From contig JAYWHX010000142.1 of NCBI GenBank assembly GCA_043777375.1, positions 1 through 64,000 of the forward strand: 64,000 nucleotides of DNA. The letters run 5' to 3'. Of this stretch, positions 55,301-62,034 are shown one piece after another. Position numbers and translations under genes: made by a program. How positions within the stretch are numbered: the stretch's first letter is position 1; each line of letters starts with the position of its first letter. Below the pieces are notes generated by a model, which had not been told where the DNA came from, searched no databases, and was given only the letters and a program-made list of their open reading frames with translations. The stretch is from TH-plancto1 sp043777375 (lineage in GTDB: Bacteria; Planctomycetota; Planctomycetia; Planctomycetales; Planctomycetaceae).

Positions 55301-56730
55301 TGCTTGGGAAGCAACTCGCCATCCTTTTCGAATCGCATGACGACCGACTTCAACAGGAAGTCGGGATCGCTGGCTTCATACGCGATCGGCAACGTCCCGT
55401 TCTCGGGCAGTTCCACATTCGCGGTCGGATGCAAAATGGCGACTTTCGGCGGCTGATCTGAACGAATTCGCTGAGTGTGCAAGGTCGGCACAGCCGAATC
55501 CTCGCCCCCCCGCTTCAACTGAATTCGGTAGAACCTCGCGAAGGTCCCGTCTGCTCGAATCCTGAGCTTCCACTGTGCAGAGAGGTGGACCCCGTCCTGA
55601 ATCTGCATCGGCTGCTCTTCAGCCTGGAGGGCGGTGTCCTCGGTATCCGAGAGCAAGATCGTTGCCGTATCGACGGGAACATTCGAGACCGCCCGCACCG
55701 TAACAGTTGTCCCCTCCCAGGCATCAATCGCCGAATCTTCTTGCGTTCGATCTGCGATTCCCATGTAGATTGGATAGTCGTATGTAATGCCCTGAACCGT
55801 CGCCGTTGGTGGCTGGCGGACGGTGATCGAGTAACTCGGCGAAACCGCGTCGCCGGCCTCGATCCGGTAGGTCACGTTCTGCAACAGCCCGCTGCCGCTC
55901 TCGCCCAGAAGACGACCTCGAAAACGATGGACTCCCTCACCGGTATCTTGCAGCTGGATCGGTTCATCGACCACTTGCCGGTCTGCCGTCGTGTACAGGA
56001 CGCGGACCTCGGCGGGGATGACGCCGGTCAGCGTGGTCTCGATATCCGGTTTCGCATGGGTCAGGACCGTCATGTTGCCCGGCTTGACTTCCAAAATGGA
56101 TGTCCGCGTACTCAGCGTCACATTCGACATCGGGAACAAGGCCCGCCAAGCCGACGACACCAAACTCTTCGGACTGGCCAATGTGTACACGCACAGCACG
56201 ACGACCATCGCCAGGAGCGCATACGACAGCTTCGTCAGCGTGTGCCGATCCACGGCATCGTCTACGTTCACTTGCTGCAGGTTTAGCGCAGCCCGTCGTT
56301 CGATCGCTTCGAGAATCACCGGAGAGACCGGTCGCCCCGCCTGCTGCAAATCAACCAGCGTCAGCAGATTGCTCTTCAGCTCTGGATGGACATGTTCCAG
56401 TTGCGAGGCTGCATATAGCGAGCTGACTCGCCCCGACCACGGGCGGACAAACCGGGACCACAGCCAAGCTGTCAATACGACGACGAATCCCCCCCACAGC
56501 ACAGCACGCGAGGTCTGGCTCCAGCCGCCGGAAATCACCCAGTGATCCGTCACGACAAACAGAAACAGATACCCGACCAGCAACAGCACCGCCCCGACCC
56601 CACCGGTCAGCAGGTCCGCCCCACGGATTCCCCGCCGAGCTTGCTTCAGCTGGTACTGGATATATTCCTCGAAACCGACGTACTGACGTCCACCATCGCT
56701 GGTCGGTTTCGCCTTGAGATTCGACGACAT
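52312..56730 (-). CDS. Giant membrane protein with ~750-residue Pro/Gly/Glu/Lys-rich region
   Basis: A 1472-residue protein. Membrane helices are at about 42-63, 77-96 and 168-187; a beta-rich extracytoplasmic part spans about 200-540 (DUF4175-like in layout). From about 560 to 1330 the sequence is a disordered low-complexity region of Pro, Gly, Glu, Lys, Gln and Ser with short irregular repeats ('GDKPTAPGGGKQPGPDTGTP'). The last ~130 residues are folded ('KKAIGLALKELQDQLSRGEK', 'LGYSEEDLARFMKQLDQ'). Such genes are known in planctomycetes near MoxR/DUF58/VWA loci; here it stands alone. A periplasm-spanning or wall-binding role is plausible. The opposite strand also has long open frames here, but only because of the biased composition. 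Confidence 0.85.
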   Translation of the reverse strand: MSSNLKAKPTSDGGRQYVGFEEYIQYQLKQARRGIRGADLLTGGVGAVLLLVGYLFLFVVTDHWVISGGWSQTSRAVLWGGFVVVLTAWLWSRFVRPWSGRVSSLYAASQLEHVHPELKSNLLTLVDLQQAGRPVSPVILEAIERRAALNLQQVNVDDAVDRHTLTKLSYALLAMVVVLCVYTLASPKSLVSSAWRALFPMSNVTLSTRTSILEVKPGNMTVLTHAKPDIETTLTGVIPAEVRVLYTTADRQVVDEPIQLQDTGEGVHRFRGRLLGESGSGLLQNVTYRIEAGDAVSPSYSITVRQPPTATVQGITYDYPIYMGIADRTQEDSAIDAWEGTTVTVRAVSNVPVDTATILLSDTEDTALQAEEQPMQIQDGVHLSAQWKLRIRADGTFARFYRIQLKRGGEDSAVPTLHTQRIRSDQPPKVAILHPTANVELPENGTLPIAYEASDPDFLLKSVVMRFEKDGELLPKQQLLFDAPPYEPQTRGQHLLKLEQFAVEPGKTLTFWLEAKDNFEPFADRLSNLTRSPKITISVIEPVTPEQAQQALQQEQQAAEKKLETAEQNANSSDQGGAEEQLQDPANPQPPSEQDPDEPADPMAENPPGAEPPETEPVADPAQEEPPVPDGQPNDAPQPSKEEPTQKPQPSGKPPGGTPPPKSPQKDQSQSGQQQPNSPANGQAQPKSGQPQPGTSPAGQPQTGQSGKQQPQGGNAGQTTPKNGDSKPQSRPDKAAPDEALEKLLERQRARQNQGEQQAEPGVPKPATPPRGNPESSEPNTGENPKDGTPPQEKTEPGNPPTSPPMKNGNTDKIEESQPAPMTGDDAEPAANEQMPPKGDKPTAPGGGKQPGPDTGTPDKATPQEMPQEAGPEKTGAGDQPMPPDKTGDRPDPSKPMKNGLEPKGTPDPTGTDEGTPPTEPAAGSPDPSDTPKDPAGTPSKPKGEPVEKPMTGEEPQGAGTPPESKPEDPSAETPMPADMGNPMPGPGEAPPEGTDTPEKMPGEATPPEEKSKTADTPQPGKDAEGGAPKPAGEQPPKGAGTSADPPKQKSPASDNPKTKPTQKPTEKTPPSNAPTSDAGQEQQPGTESGESGDTPSGQGTPGESGQPGGEGAETPSAEGGTPKDGSQGGKGQGSGKSGSGPAGDTPSAEEGTPTNQPPMNSDSGSAEPGGQAPAGGQQKQQEPKNKAKPKATHPQPGKTAPAGEEPMPTEDGGASEGDASGGQQGGGERGGQPEAAEEGEPPAEAPRMDTPPAPKTTPGKSPSKGGAKKSGGQSQQPSEGGAGKPDGAGQAGGPAPPGEGGGAGSSGPGDPNGKQGSGSGPPSGAGNPQDTGAPAESGPLNSAEEAINSENKKKAIGLALKELQDQLSRGEKPQDLMDDLGYSEEDLARFMKQLDQNLNRTGDESTPESLASDRQFAELLNGVNLETTGELKSGGDHQRGASESSGSIRRVAPSKYKSADESYKKRLQKSQ

Positions 56731-56795
56731 TGGGCAATCCCTTTCGTCCGCCGCAACCGTTCCATCGTCAACTGAGTCACCCGATCAGGGCGTAT

Positions 56796-57026
56796 GTGGA
56801 GCGGTCTGGAAACCTATCCTCCATTCTACTCGACGGCAGCCCGCTCGGAAACGTTCCCGAGAATACGACAAGTCGACCGATTCCCGCTGGAACGATTTAC
56901 GAATTCGTCAGGGACGGAAAATACGGCACGGTCGACGGGGTGAGTCAGTCCGTCGCCAGAGAGCTGCTCAACTCGCTGGACACTTCGAGTCTGGTGGACA
57001 AAACGCTTCAGACTGTGCAGCCCTGA
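56796..57026 (+). CDS. Candidate small protein, unknown function
   Basis: A 76-residue frame from GTG 56796 with coherent codon use (third positions rich in G/C) and a protein-like C-terminus ('GTIYEFVRDGKYGTVDGV' then 'SQSVARELLNSLDTSSLVDK'). It is divergent from the giant gene by 65 bases. The ribosome site is weak and I recognise no family, so this stays a candidate. A chance frame is the alternative. Confidence 0.45.
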   Translation: MERSGNLSSILLDGSPLGNVPENTTSRPIPAGTIYEFVRDGKYGTVDGVSQSVARELLNSLDTSSLVDKTLQTVQP

Positions 57027-57515
57027 TGACAGAATTCCAAACAACCTCTCCGTTTTCCGGGAGGAGTTTGAACAGAAGCCAGCGAAGGAAGCGAAGGTTC
57101 AGTTCGAAGGTTCTTCGTTTCCTGTGTTCCCTTCTGTCGAGAATCGGGCGACCTTGTCGAGATGTCCTGGGAGCAAACGACCTGTATGCACCGGATTCGG
57201 AGAATCCGGCGACGACGAGGCACAGGCCGGAAAACCACCTTGAAAATCAGCCGTGATCGCCCTGATTCCGGCGGGCTGAGCTGAGTGGCCGTTCCTTGGA
57301 AAAACACCCAGCCCGCGAGCTGTTTTCCGCCTTCGGATCAGTGTGCCTGAGTGGAGATCAGCGTTCACAACCCCTGGGCTGAACAGCAATTCTAAAAATG
57401 CACTCGTCGAATTCATTCGGTCCCGATTGCAGATGCCGTCCTCGTTTGAGTAGAGTCTCAGCTCGCCCGCTCGGGCATTTTGTCGAAATTCACTCATGAA
57501 ATTGCGGAGCTGACA
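57027..57515. other. Intergenic region with family F palindrome
   Basis: This 489-base gap holds a family F palindrome (57072-57137). A weak promoter-like pair TTGCAG (57427-57432) and TAGAGT (57451-57456), 18 bases apart, precedes the Spy-like gene. No other supported feature. Confidence 0.5.
57072..57137. repeat. Palindromic repeat family F, copy 2
   Basis: Left arm ACAGAAGCCAGCGAAGGAAG (57072-57096 in full) pairs imperfectly with the right arm 57113-57137, ending CCCTTCTGT. About 18 of 25 positions match. Related to 46764-46820. Confidence 0.7.
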
Positions 57516-57929
57516 ATGAAAGCTGTGAAGATTTGGACCTGTGTTGCGGCACTGGCTGCGGGCGGAATGTTGGCCTGGCCAGCGATGTCCCAGGAGTCAC
57601 CTTCCAAGGCAGCGGCCAAGCAGCAGTCTCGCGGACGACTCCCTGCTCAATATGGTAAGCTCGGCCTGGCGGACGAAACGAAAGACGATCTCTATAAGAT
57701 CGATGAGGAATACGACGCCAAAATTGGCGAACTGACCGCTCAGATCAAGGAGCTACAGGCCGAACGCGAATCCAAAATGCAGGAAAAGCTGACGGACGCG
57801 CAGCGGGCTCAACTGAAGACCCTGCGAGATGAAGCCGCCGCGAAGCGAGCCAGCGCGGCCGAGGTCAAACCCAAAACCGATCCGGCTCCGAAGCCTGCCG
57901 ATCCCGACACCGATAGGAAGAAGATATAG
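57516..57929 (+). CDS. Periplasmic Spy/CpxP-like helical protein
   Basis: A 137-residue secreted protein: a signal peptide to about residue 25, then a single long helix-rich part. 'LTAQIKELQAERESKMQEKL' is followed by 'TDAQRAQLKTLRDEAAAKR', and the 'LT-x-x-Q' type motif of Spy/CpxP periplasmic chaperones is seen in KLTDAQRAQL. The C-terminus is Lys/Pro-rich. I chose ATG 57516 (GGAG six bases upstream) rather than the ATG further up. A small chaperone or envelope-stress protein is the best guess. Confidence 0.72.
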   Translation: MKAVKIWTCVAALAAGGMLAWPAMSQESPSKAAAKQQSRGRLPAQYGKLGLADETKDDLYKIDEEYDAKIGELTAQIKELQAERESKMQEKLTDAQRAQLKTLRDEAAAKRASAAEVKPKTDPAPKPADPDTDRKKI

Positions 57930-58264
57930 GCGATTTGAGGCTTAGTTCCGGCGGCCGCAGGGTGACACTCAGTCTCAACAAGATTGAGAAGTCCCCTGCC
58001 CCGCTTCCCTTTTCCAAGAGAAGTCCATCAGCCAGCGGATCATCGCTTGACAGGCTGTTTTACCAGACCTAGAAATCGGTTAGATTGACAGCTGCAACAT
58101 GAGTGACGTTCGCTGGTTGCGGAGTGAGTCGAGAGAGTGGTGCCGATGGACAGTCCCCGTTTTGTTTCGGGAACAGTCAAATCAGCTCAGGGTTTCTCGC
58201 CTGACGGTCGATTGAGGTGGCATTGTCGTTTGGCGTATTGCCGTACGTCCTGAAGGAACTCGTC
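57930..58264. other. Promoter region of the ferredoxin gene
   Basis: This 335-base gap has no supported gene and no repeat. It holds the candidate promoter at 58047-58075. Confidence 0.5.
58047..58075 (+). promoter_or_regulatory. Candidate sigma-70-type promoter
   Basis: TTGACA (58047-58052), a 17-base spacer and TAGAAA (58070-58075) form the best -35/-10 pair upstream of the ferredoxin gene, about 190 bases before its ATG. Sequence match only; planctomycete promoters are poorly defined. Confidence 0.35.
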
Positions 58265-58543
58265 ATGACTCACATTGTTGCGGAACCGTGCTTCGGCTGT
58301 AAGTACACCGATTGCGTTGTGGTGTGCCCGGTGGAATGCTTCTACGAAGCCGAGCAGATTCTTTTCATTCATCCCGATGAGTGCATCGACTGCGAAGCCT
58401 GCGTTCCCGAATGCCCGGTCGCAGCCATCTTCCACGAAGACAACCTGCCCGAGCAGTGGGCCGACTACAAGGCACTGAACGCCGAAATGGCTCCTCAGTG
58501 CCCCGGCATCAAGGAAAAGAAGGCCCCGCTGGTTCAAGAGTAA
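58265..58543 (+). CDS. fdxA: 7Fe (3Fe-4S/4Fe-4S) ferredoxin, FdxA type
   Basis: A 92-residue ferredoxin. Two cluster motifs are visible: 'CFGCKYTDC...CPVECF' at the N-terminus and 'CIDCEACVPECPVAAIF' after it, as in the 7Fe ferredoxins of Azotobacter/Thermus type. The extended C-terminal tail ('LPEQWADYKALNAEMAPQCP') is also typical. It carries electrons to undetermined partners. ATG 58265 has AAGGAA about eight bases upstream. A good terminator follows the stop. Confidence 0.92.
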   Translation: MTHIVAEPCFGCKYTDCVVVCPVECFYEAEQILFIHPDECIDCEACVPECPVAAIFHEDNLPEQWADYKALNAEMAPQCPGIKEKKAPLVQE

Positions 58544-58575
58544 TCACTCTTGCCCCATAGGATCTGAAAGTACCT

Positions 58576-58607
58576 CAGCCCGAGCGATGATCGTCTCGGG
58601 CTGTTTT
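58576..58607 (+). terminator. Rho-independent terminator of the ferredoxin gene
   Basis: Stem CAGCCCGAG(C)/(T)CTCGGGCTG with an ATGATCG-type loop, followed by TTTT (58604-58607). It starts 33 bases past the stop. Confidence 0.85.
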
Positions 58608-58635
58608 CGTTGGGCGAGCAGCCACAAAAGAAAGA

Positions 58636-58699
58636 CCGTGGGATAGGCTTCCAGCCTGTCTTTTCGCTGAGGATCACAGGCTGAGAGCCTATCCCACGG
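58636..58699. repeat. Palindromic repeat family C, copy 1
   Basis: Left arm CCGTGGGATAGGCTTCCAGC (58636-58660 in full) faces 58675-58699, which ends GCCTATCCCACGG; the arms differ at two or three positions. It lies just before the nucleotidase gene, with its partner copy just after the gene. Confidence 0.9.
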
Positions 58700-58735
58700 G
58701 TCAGACAAGCCTGACCGTTCGCCAAGGAGCTGTTG

Positions 58736-59728
58736 ATGTCCCCTGTGTTTCGTCGTGAACTGGAAACCGCTCTGCATGCCGTGCGAGTGGCCAGCCAAGC
58801 CTGTCGCTCGGTCCAGAAAAGCATCTCCCCCGAGACCATCGCCAAGCAGGACAAGTCGCCCGTCACGGTCGCCGACTTTGCCAGTCAGGCGATCGTCTGC
58901 AAGATCATCGGCGATGCGTTTCCCTTGGATGCGATTGTGGGTGAAGAGGACTCCAAAGAGCTGCGCACTACGGAACACGCCACTCAACTGCAACGGGTGC
59001 AGCGCGAGATTGAGCAGGTGGGATTGAAAGGCAAACCCGACGAGATCTGCCAGTGGATCGATCGCGGGAACAGCCCCGGAAAGGTCGCACGGTTCTGGAC
59101 CCTCGACCCGATCGATGGCACGAAGGGATTCCTGCGCGGGGAGCAATACGCCGTCTCGCTGGCCTTGATCATCGATGGACGCATCGAGGTCAGCATTCTT
59201 GGCTGCCCGAATCTGCCCGCCGAAGATGCGTGGGATAAGAACGTCGGGGCCCTCTTCTCTTCCGTGCGCGGCCACGGAGCCCAACTGCGTCTGCTGAATA
59301 ATGCGAAGACCGCCCCGCAGGTGGTGCGAGTCAGCGGGACCGCACGCGGCTCGATGGCCCGGTTCTGCGAGTCGGTCGAATCGGGCCACAATGCCCAGGA
59401 CATCACCGGTAAGATCCGTGAACTCCTCGGCAGCGATGCCCCGCCCAGCCGTCTCGACAGCCAGGCCAAGTACGGCGTCGTCGCGCGAGGTGAGGCCGAC
59501 CTGTACCTCCGCATGCCGACCAAGGCCACGTACAGCGAAAAGATCTGGGACCACGCGGGCGGCGTGCTGATTGTCGAAGAAGCCGGGGGCCGCGTGACCG
59601 ACATGCACGGTGCCCCGCTCGATTTCACGCAAGGCTCAGAACTGACCAAGAATCGCGGCGTGGTCGTCACCAACGGCCTGCTGCACGGCGAGGTCTTAGC
59701 TGCGATCTCAACGGCTCTGAATGGATGA
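58736..59728 (+). CDS. cysQ: 3'(2'),5'-bisphosphate nucleotidase (CysQ/HAL2-like)
   Basis: A 330-residue Mg-dependent phosphatase of the inositol monophosphatase fold. It shows 'GEEDSKEL' (metal 1), 'LDPIDGTKGFLRG' (metal 1/2) and 'WDHAGGVLIVEEAGGRVTD' near the C-terminus. The family removes the 3'-phosphate from PAP left over by sulfate assimilation. The length fits the HAL2-like members. ATG 58736 has AAGGAG six bases upstream; a TTG at 58733 adds one residue. Family C palindromes flank the gene on both sides. Confidence 0.9.
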   Translation: MSPVFRRELETALHAVRVASQACRSVQKSISPETIAKQDKSPVTVADFASQAIVCKIIGDAFPLDAIVGEEDSKELRTTEHATQLQRVQREIEQVGLKGKPDEICQWIDRGNSPGKVARFWTLDPIDGTKGFLRGEQYAVSLALIIDGRIEVSILGCPNLPAEDAWDKNVGALFSSVRGHGAQLRLLNNAKTAPQVVRVSGTARGSMARFCESVESGHNAQDITGKIRELLGSDAPPSRLDSQAKYGVVARGEADLYLRMPTKATYSEKIWDHAGGVLIVEEAGGRVTDMHGAPLDFTQGSELTKNRGVVVTNGLLHGEVLAAISTALNG

Positions 59729-59731
59729 ACC

Positions 59732-59805
59732 CCGTGGGATAGGCTTCCAGCCTGTCATTTTGCCAATTCCGGTCAATCATGACAGGCTGGAAGCCTATCC
59801 CACGG
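59732..59805. repeat. Palindromic repeat family C, copy 2 (perfect arms)
   Basis: CCGTGGGATAGGCTTCCAGC-CTGTCA (59732-59757) and its exact reverse complement (59780-59805) enclose 22 bases. It starts four bases after the stop of the nucleotidase gene. Confidence 0.95.
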
Positions 59806-59841
59806 TCCGTTTTCACTGACCGAACACACTGGTGATTCTTC

Positions 59842-60366
59842 ATGATCCGCCCCCTCATCACCACTGCCGAAATCGAAAGGGCTGTGGCCACTCTCGGCCA
59901 GCGGATCACGGCGGATTATGCTGGTCGGCCACTGACGATTCTGGGGGTGCTGACCGGCAGTGTGATGCTGGTGTGCGACCTGATGCGGCGGATCGAGATG
60001 CCGCATCAGCTGGGCATGGTGCAGGCGAGCAGCTATCGCGGAACCGCCACGACTCCCGACAATCTGATTCTGAATACGGAATTCTTGCCGGTCCTGCGAG
60101 GGCGGGATGTCCTGCTGGTCGATGATATCTTTGATACGGGACGAACGATGGCCGCTCTGCTGGATGTGATCCGCCAGAAGGAGCCCGCCAGCGTGCGATC
60201 GGTGGCCTTGCTGTGGAAGCGGGTCCGGTCGCAGGTGAACTTTGCCCCGGATTACCATTGCTTCGAGATTCCCGACGCGTTCGTTGTCGGGTATGGTCTA
60301 GACTTCAATGGGGAGTTCCGGCACTTGCCGTACATCGGCGTGCTGGAACCGGATCGGTCGGAGTGA
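59842..60366 (+). CDS. hpt: Hypoxanthine phosphoribosyltransferase
   Basis: A 174-residue type I phosphoribosyltransferase. The PRPP-binding loop 'LLVDDIFDTGRTM' and the N-terminal 'VLTGSVMLVCDLMRRIEMP' are typical. It converts hypoxanthine or guanine with PRPP to IMP or GMP in purine salvage. 'GYGLDFNGEFRHLPYIGVL' near the C-terminus is the usual base-binding end. It is preceded by a family C palindrome and followed by a large palindrome; the phosphorylase at 14876 would supply its bases. Confidence 0.93.
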   Translation: MIRPLITTAEIERAVATLGQRITADYAGRPLTILGVLTGSVMLVCDLMRRIEMPHQLGMVQASSYRGTATTPDNLILNTEFLPVLRGRDVLLVDDIFDTGRTMAALLDVIRQKEPASVRSVALLWKRVRSQVNFAPDYHCFEIPDAFVVGYGLDFNGEFRHLPYIGVLEPDRSE

Positions 60367-60377
60367 TCAGTTTTTAC

Positions 60378-60519
60378 CACGGAGGCACGGAGGCACGGAG
60401 AAGAGGAGTGATCCACGGATTACGCCGATTTCACAGATTTAGGCAGCCTGTTTCTAATCTGTGAAATCTGCACAATCCGTGGATGATCGTTCTAAACTCA
60501 GTGCCTCCGTGTCTCCGTG
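60378..60519. repeat. Large palindrome family E between hpt and ruvC
   Basis: Outer arms CACGGAGGCACGGAGGCAC (60378-60396) and GTGCCTCCGTGTCTCCGTG (60501-60519) pair with one mismatch. Inner arms 60411-60439 (ATCCACGGATTACGCC...) and 60456-60484 pair too. The unit of 142 bases fills the gap and resembles 'ACGGAGGCACGGAG' repeats common in environmental genomes. Confidence 0.88.
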
Positions 60520-60571
60520 CTGAATCAGTCGCTCTTGCGTACGCTGATTCCCCACACGGAGGCGGCCACGG

Positions 60572-61108
60572 ATGGCCATGCGGCAAGGAAACGTCTTGAT
60601 CGGCGAGGCCGCTCAGATCGTTCTGGGGATCGACCCGGGGCTCAACCGGACCGGCTATGCGGTTCTGGAGCGGACCCCGCGCGGACCCGTCCTGCGCGAA
60701 GGGGGAGTCATCAGCTCCACGCCTGCGTTGACGCTCGCCGAGCGCGTCCTCGAAATCGGGACTGGCCTCCGTGAGGTCATCGCCGAGTTCCACCCCGACG
60801 CGATGGCGATCGAGCAAATCTTCTCGACACCCAAGCACCCCAAGACCGCCATCCTCATGGCCCACGCCCGCGGCGCCATCCTCTTCGCAGCTGCCGACGC
60901 CCAGCTAACGATCATGCACTACGCCGCGCGGCAGATTAAAAAACTCCTTACGGGGAGTGGCACCGCGAGCAAGGAACAAGTCCAACTCGCCGTCCAACGA
61001 GAGCTGCGGATGACGAAACTGCTCGAGCCGAACGACGTGGCCGATGCGACCGGCGTCGCGTTGTGCCATTATTATTCGATGCCCGCAATCGCGGGTCTGA
61101 CGGCATAG
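60572..61108 (+). CDS. ruvC: Crossover junction endodeoxyribonuclease RuvC
   Basis: A 178-residue Holliday-junction resolvase. The four acidic residues are present: Asp in 'LGIDPG', Glu in 'AIEQIF', and two Asp in 'EPNDVADATG'. Also conserved are 'HPKTAILMAHARG' and the 'ARQIKKLLTGSGTASKEQVQ' DNA-binding part. It cuts four-way junctions in recombination with RuvAB, which are not in the window. ATG 60572 follows GGAGG by eight bases. Its downstream neighbour is the transposase pseudogene. Confidence 0.95.
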   Translation: MAMRQGNVLIGEAAQIVLGIDPGLNRTGYAVLERTPRGPVLREGGVISSTPALTLAERVLEIGTGLREVIAEFHPDAMAIEQIFSTPKHPKTAILMAHARGAILFAAADAQLTIMHYAARQIKKLLTGSGTASKEQVQLAVQRELRMTKLLEPNDVADATGVALCHYYSMPAIAGLTA

Positions 61109-61112
61109 AGTT

Positions 61113-61177
61113 CCGTGGGCTGGCGGCTTCGCCGCAGGCGCCCACGGCTATCTGCTGCCACCGCTTTCGCGGCGAAG
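61113..61177 (+). repeat. Palindromic repeat family D, copy 1
   Basis: CCGTGGGCTGGCGGCTTCGC followed by CGCAGGCGCCCACGG forms a hairpin (61113-61147); CTATCTGCTGCCACCGCTTT follows. It has the same orientation as the copy after the transposase, and forms an inverted pair (REPIN-like) with the copy at 61233-61292. Confidence 0.8.
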
Positions 61178-61232
61178 AGGCACTTCTTACAGTGTTACCG
61201 TGCGTGTCCGAGCATACGTGTTGTCCTCCTGG

Positions 61233-61334
61233 CCGCGAGAGCGGCAGACGCATGTAGCCGTGGGCGCAGCGGCTCGTGCCGCCAGCCCACGGACACGTTC
61301 GATCTCAACACGCTCAGCCGCGAGAGCGGCGACC
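61233..61334 (-). repeat. Left inverted flank of the IS200-like element (family D)
   Basis: CCGCGAGAGCGGC, then a TAGCCGTGGGCGCAGCGGCT hairpin arm, then CAGCCGCGAGAGCGGCGACC (61315-61334). Its reverse complement matches the right flank 61814-61914 over ~100 bases with a few gaps. The 20 bases next to the transposase are a perfect inverted match on both sides. Confidence 0.85.
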
Positions 61335-61344
61335 GGAGTCCGCG

Positions 61345-61809
61345 ATGGGTGCCTTCACCAAGCTGGCCTACCACATCGTGTTCAGTACCAAATTCCGGCA
61401 GCCTTCGCTTCGTCGGGAGTTCCGAGAGCGACTCTTTGAGTTCCTCGGCGGGATCGTCCGCCGATTGAATGGCCACCTGATCGAGATTGGTGGGGGCGAG
61501 GATCACGTCCATTTGCTCGTGGGACTGCCTCCCACGATTACGGTTTCAGACGCAGTTCGCGACATCAAGGCGGGCGTGTCGAAGTGGGTCAACGAACTCT
61601 CCGAGACGCTCACTCGGTTTGAGTGGCAGAAGGGGTATGCGGCGTTCACGGTCAGCCACTCCTAGATCAACGCGTTGCGGATTTATCTGCGGAATCAACA
61701 GGAGCATCACAAGCGACAGACATTTGAGGATGAGTATGTGTCCTTCTTAAAGAGGCACGAAATCGAGTTCGATCCTCGGTTTCTGTTTGAGGGGGAGTAC
61801 ACCGGTTGA
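61345..61809 (+). pseudogene. tnpA: IS200-like (Y1, RAYT-type) transposase with one internal stop
   Basis: A 154-codon frame of the IS200/IS605 TnpA or REP-associated tyrosine transposase family. 'YHIVFSTK' at the start, the HUH motif 'DHVHLL' (His54, His56), and 'WQKGYAAFTVSHS' are intact. Then a TAG occurs at codon 107 (61663-61665), where relatives have Gln. After it the frame continues as 'INALRIYLRNQQEHH' through 'FDPRFLFEGEYTG' to a TGA at 61807. The catalytic Tyr (Tyr114) lies after the stop, so a truncated product should not cut DNA. A single C-to-T change explains it, so the inactivation looks recent. The flanking inverted palindromes are family D. Confidence 0.88.
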
Positions 61810-61813
61810 TGGC

Positions 61814-61914
61814 GGTCGCCGCTCTCGCGGCTGCGGGCGATGTAACACGCGTTCCGTGGGCTGGCGGCTGCGCCGCTGGCGCCCACGGCTATCTGCGGAT
61901 GCCGCTCTCGCGGC
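61814..61914 (+). repeat. Right inverted flank of the IS200-like element (family D)
   Basis: GGTCGCCGCTCTCGCGGCTG (61814-61833), then the hairpin CCGTGGGCTGGCGGCTGCGC...GGCGCCCACGG (61854-61889), then GCCGCTCTCGCGG (61902-61914). Matches the left flank in inverted orientation. Confidence 0.85.
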
Positions 61915-62034
61915 AAAGGAGCGGTAAGTTGAAGACGCTCAGATCATGACTACGGTTTGAACTCAGCAGAGGTCGCTCGCGGTCGCTGAACCGCCTACGA
62001 TGCGGGCGCCCCATCGACTCCAGGAGGTTCCGTC

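Noticed and set aside
61663..61665. TAG in the transposase as a recoded amino-acid codon
   Set aside because: No suppressor tRNA or pyrrolysine genes are seen in the window. A simple C-to-T nonsense change from a Gln codon is enough to explain it.
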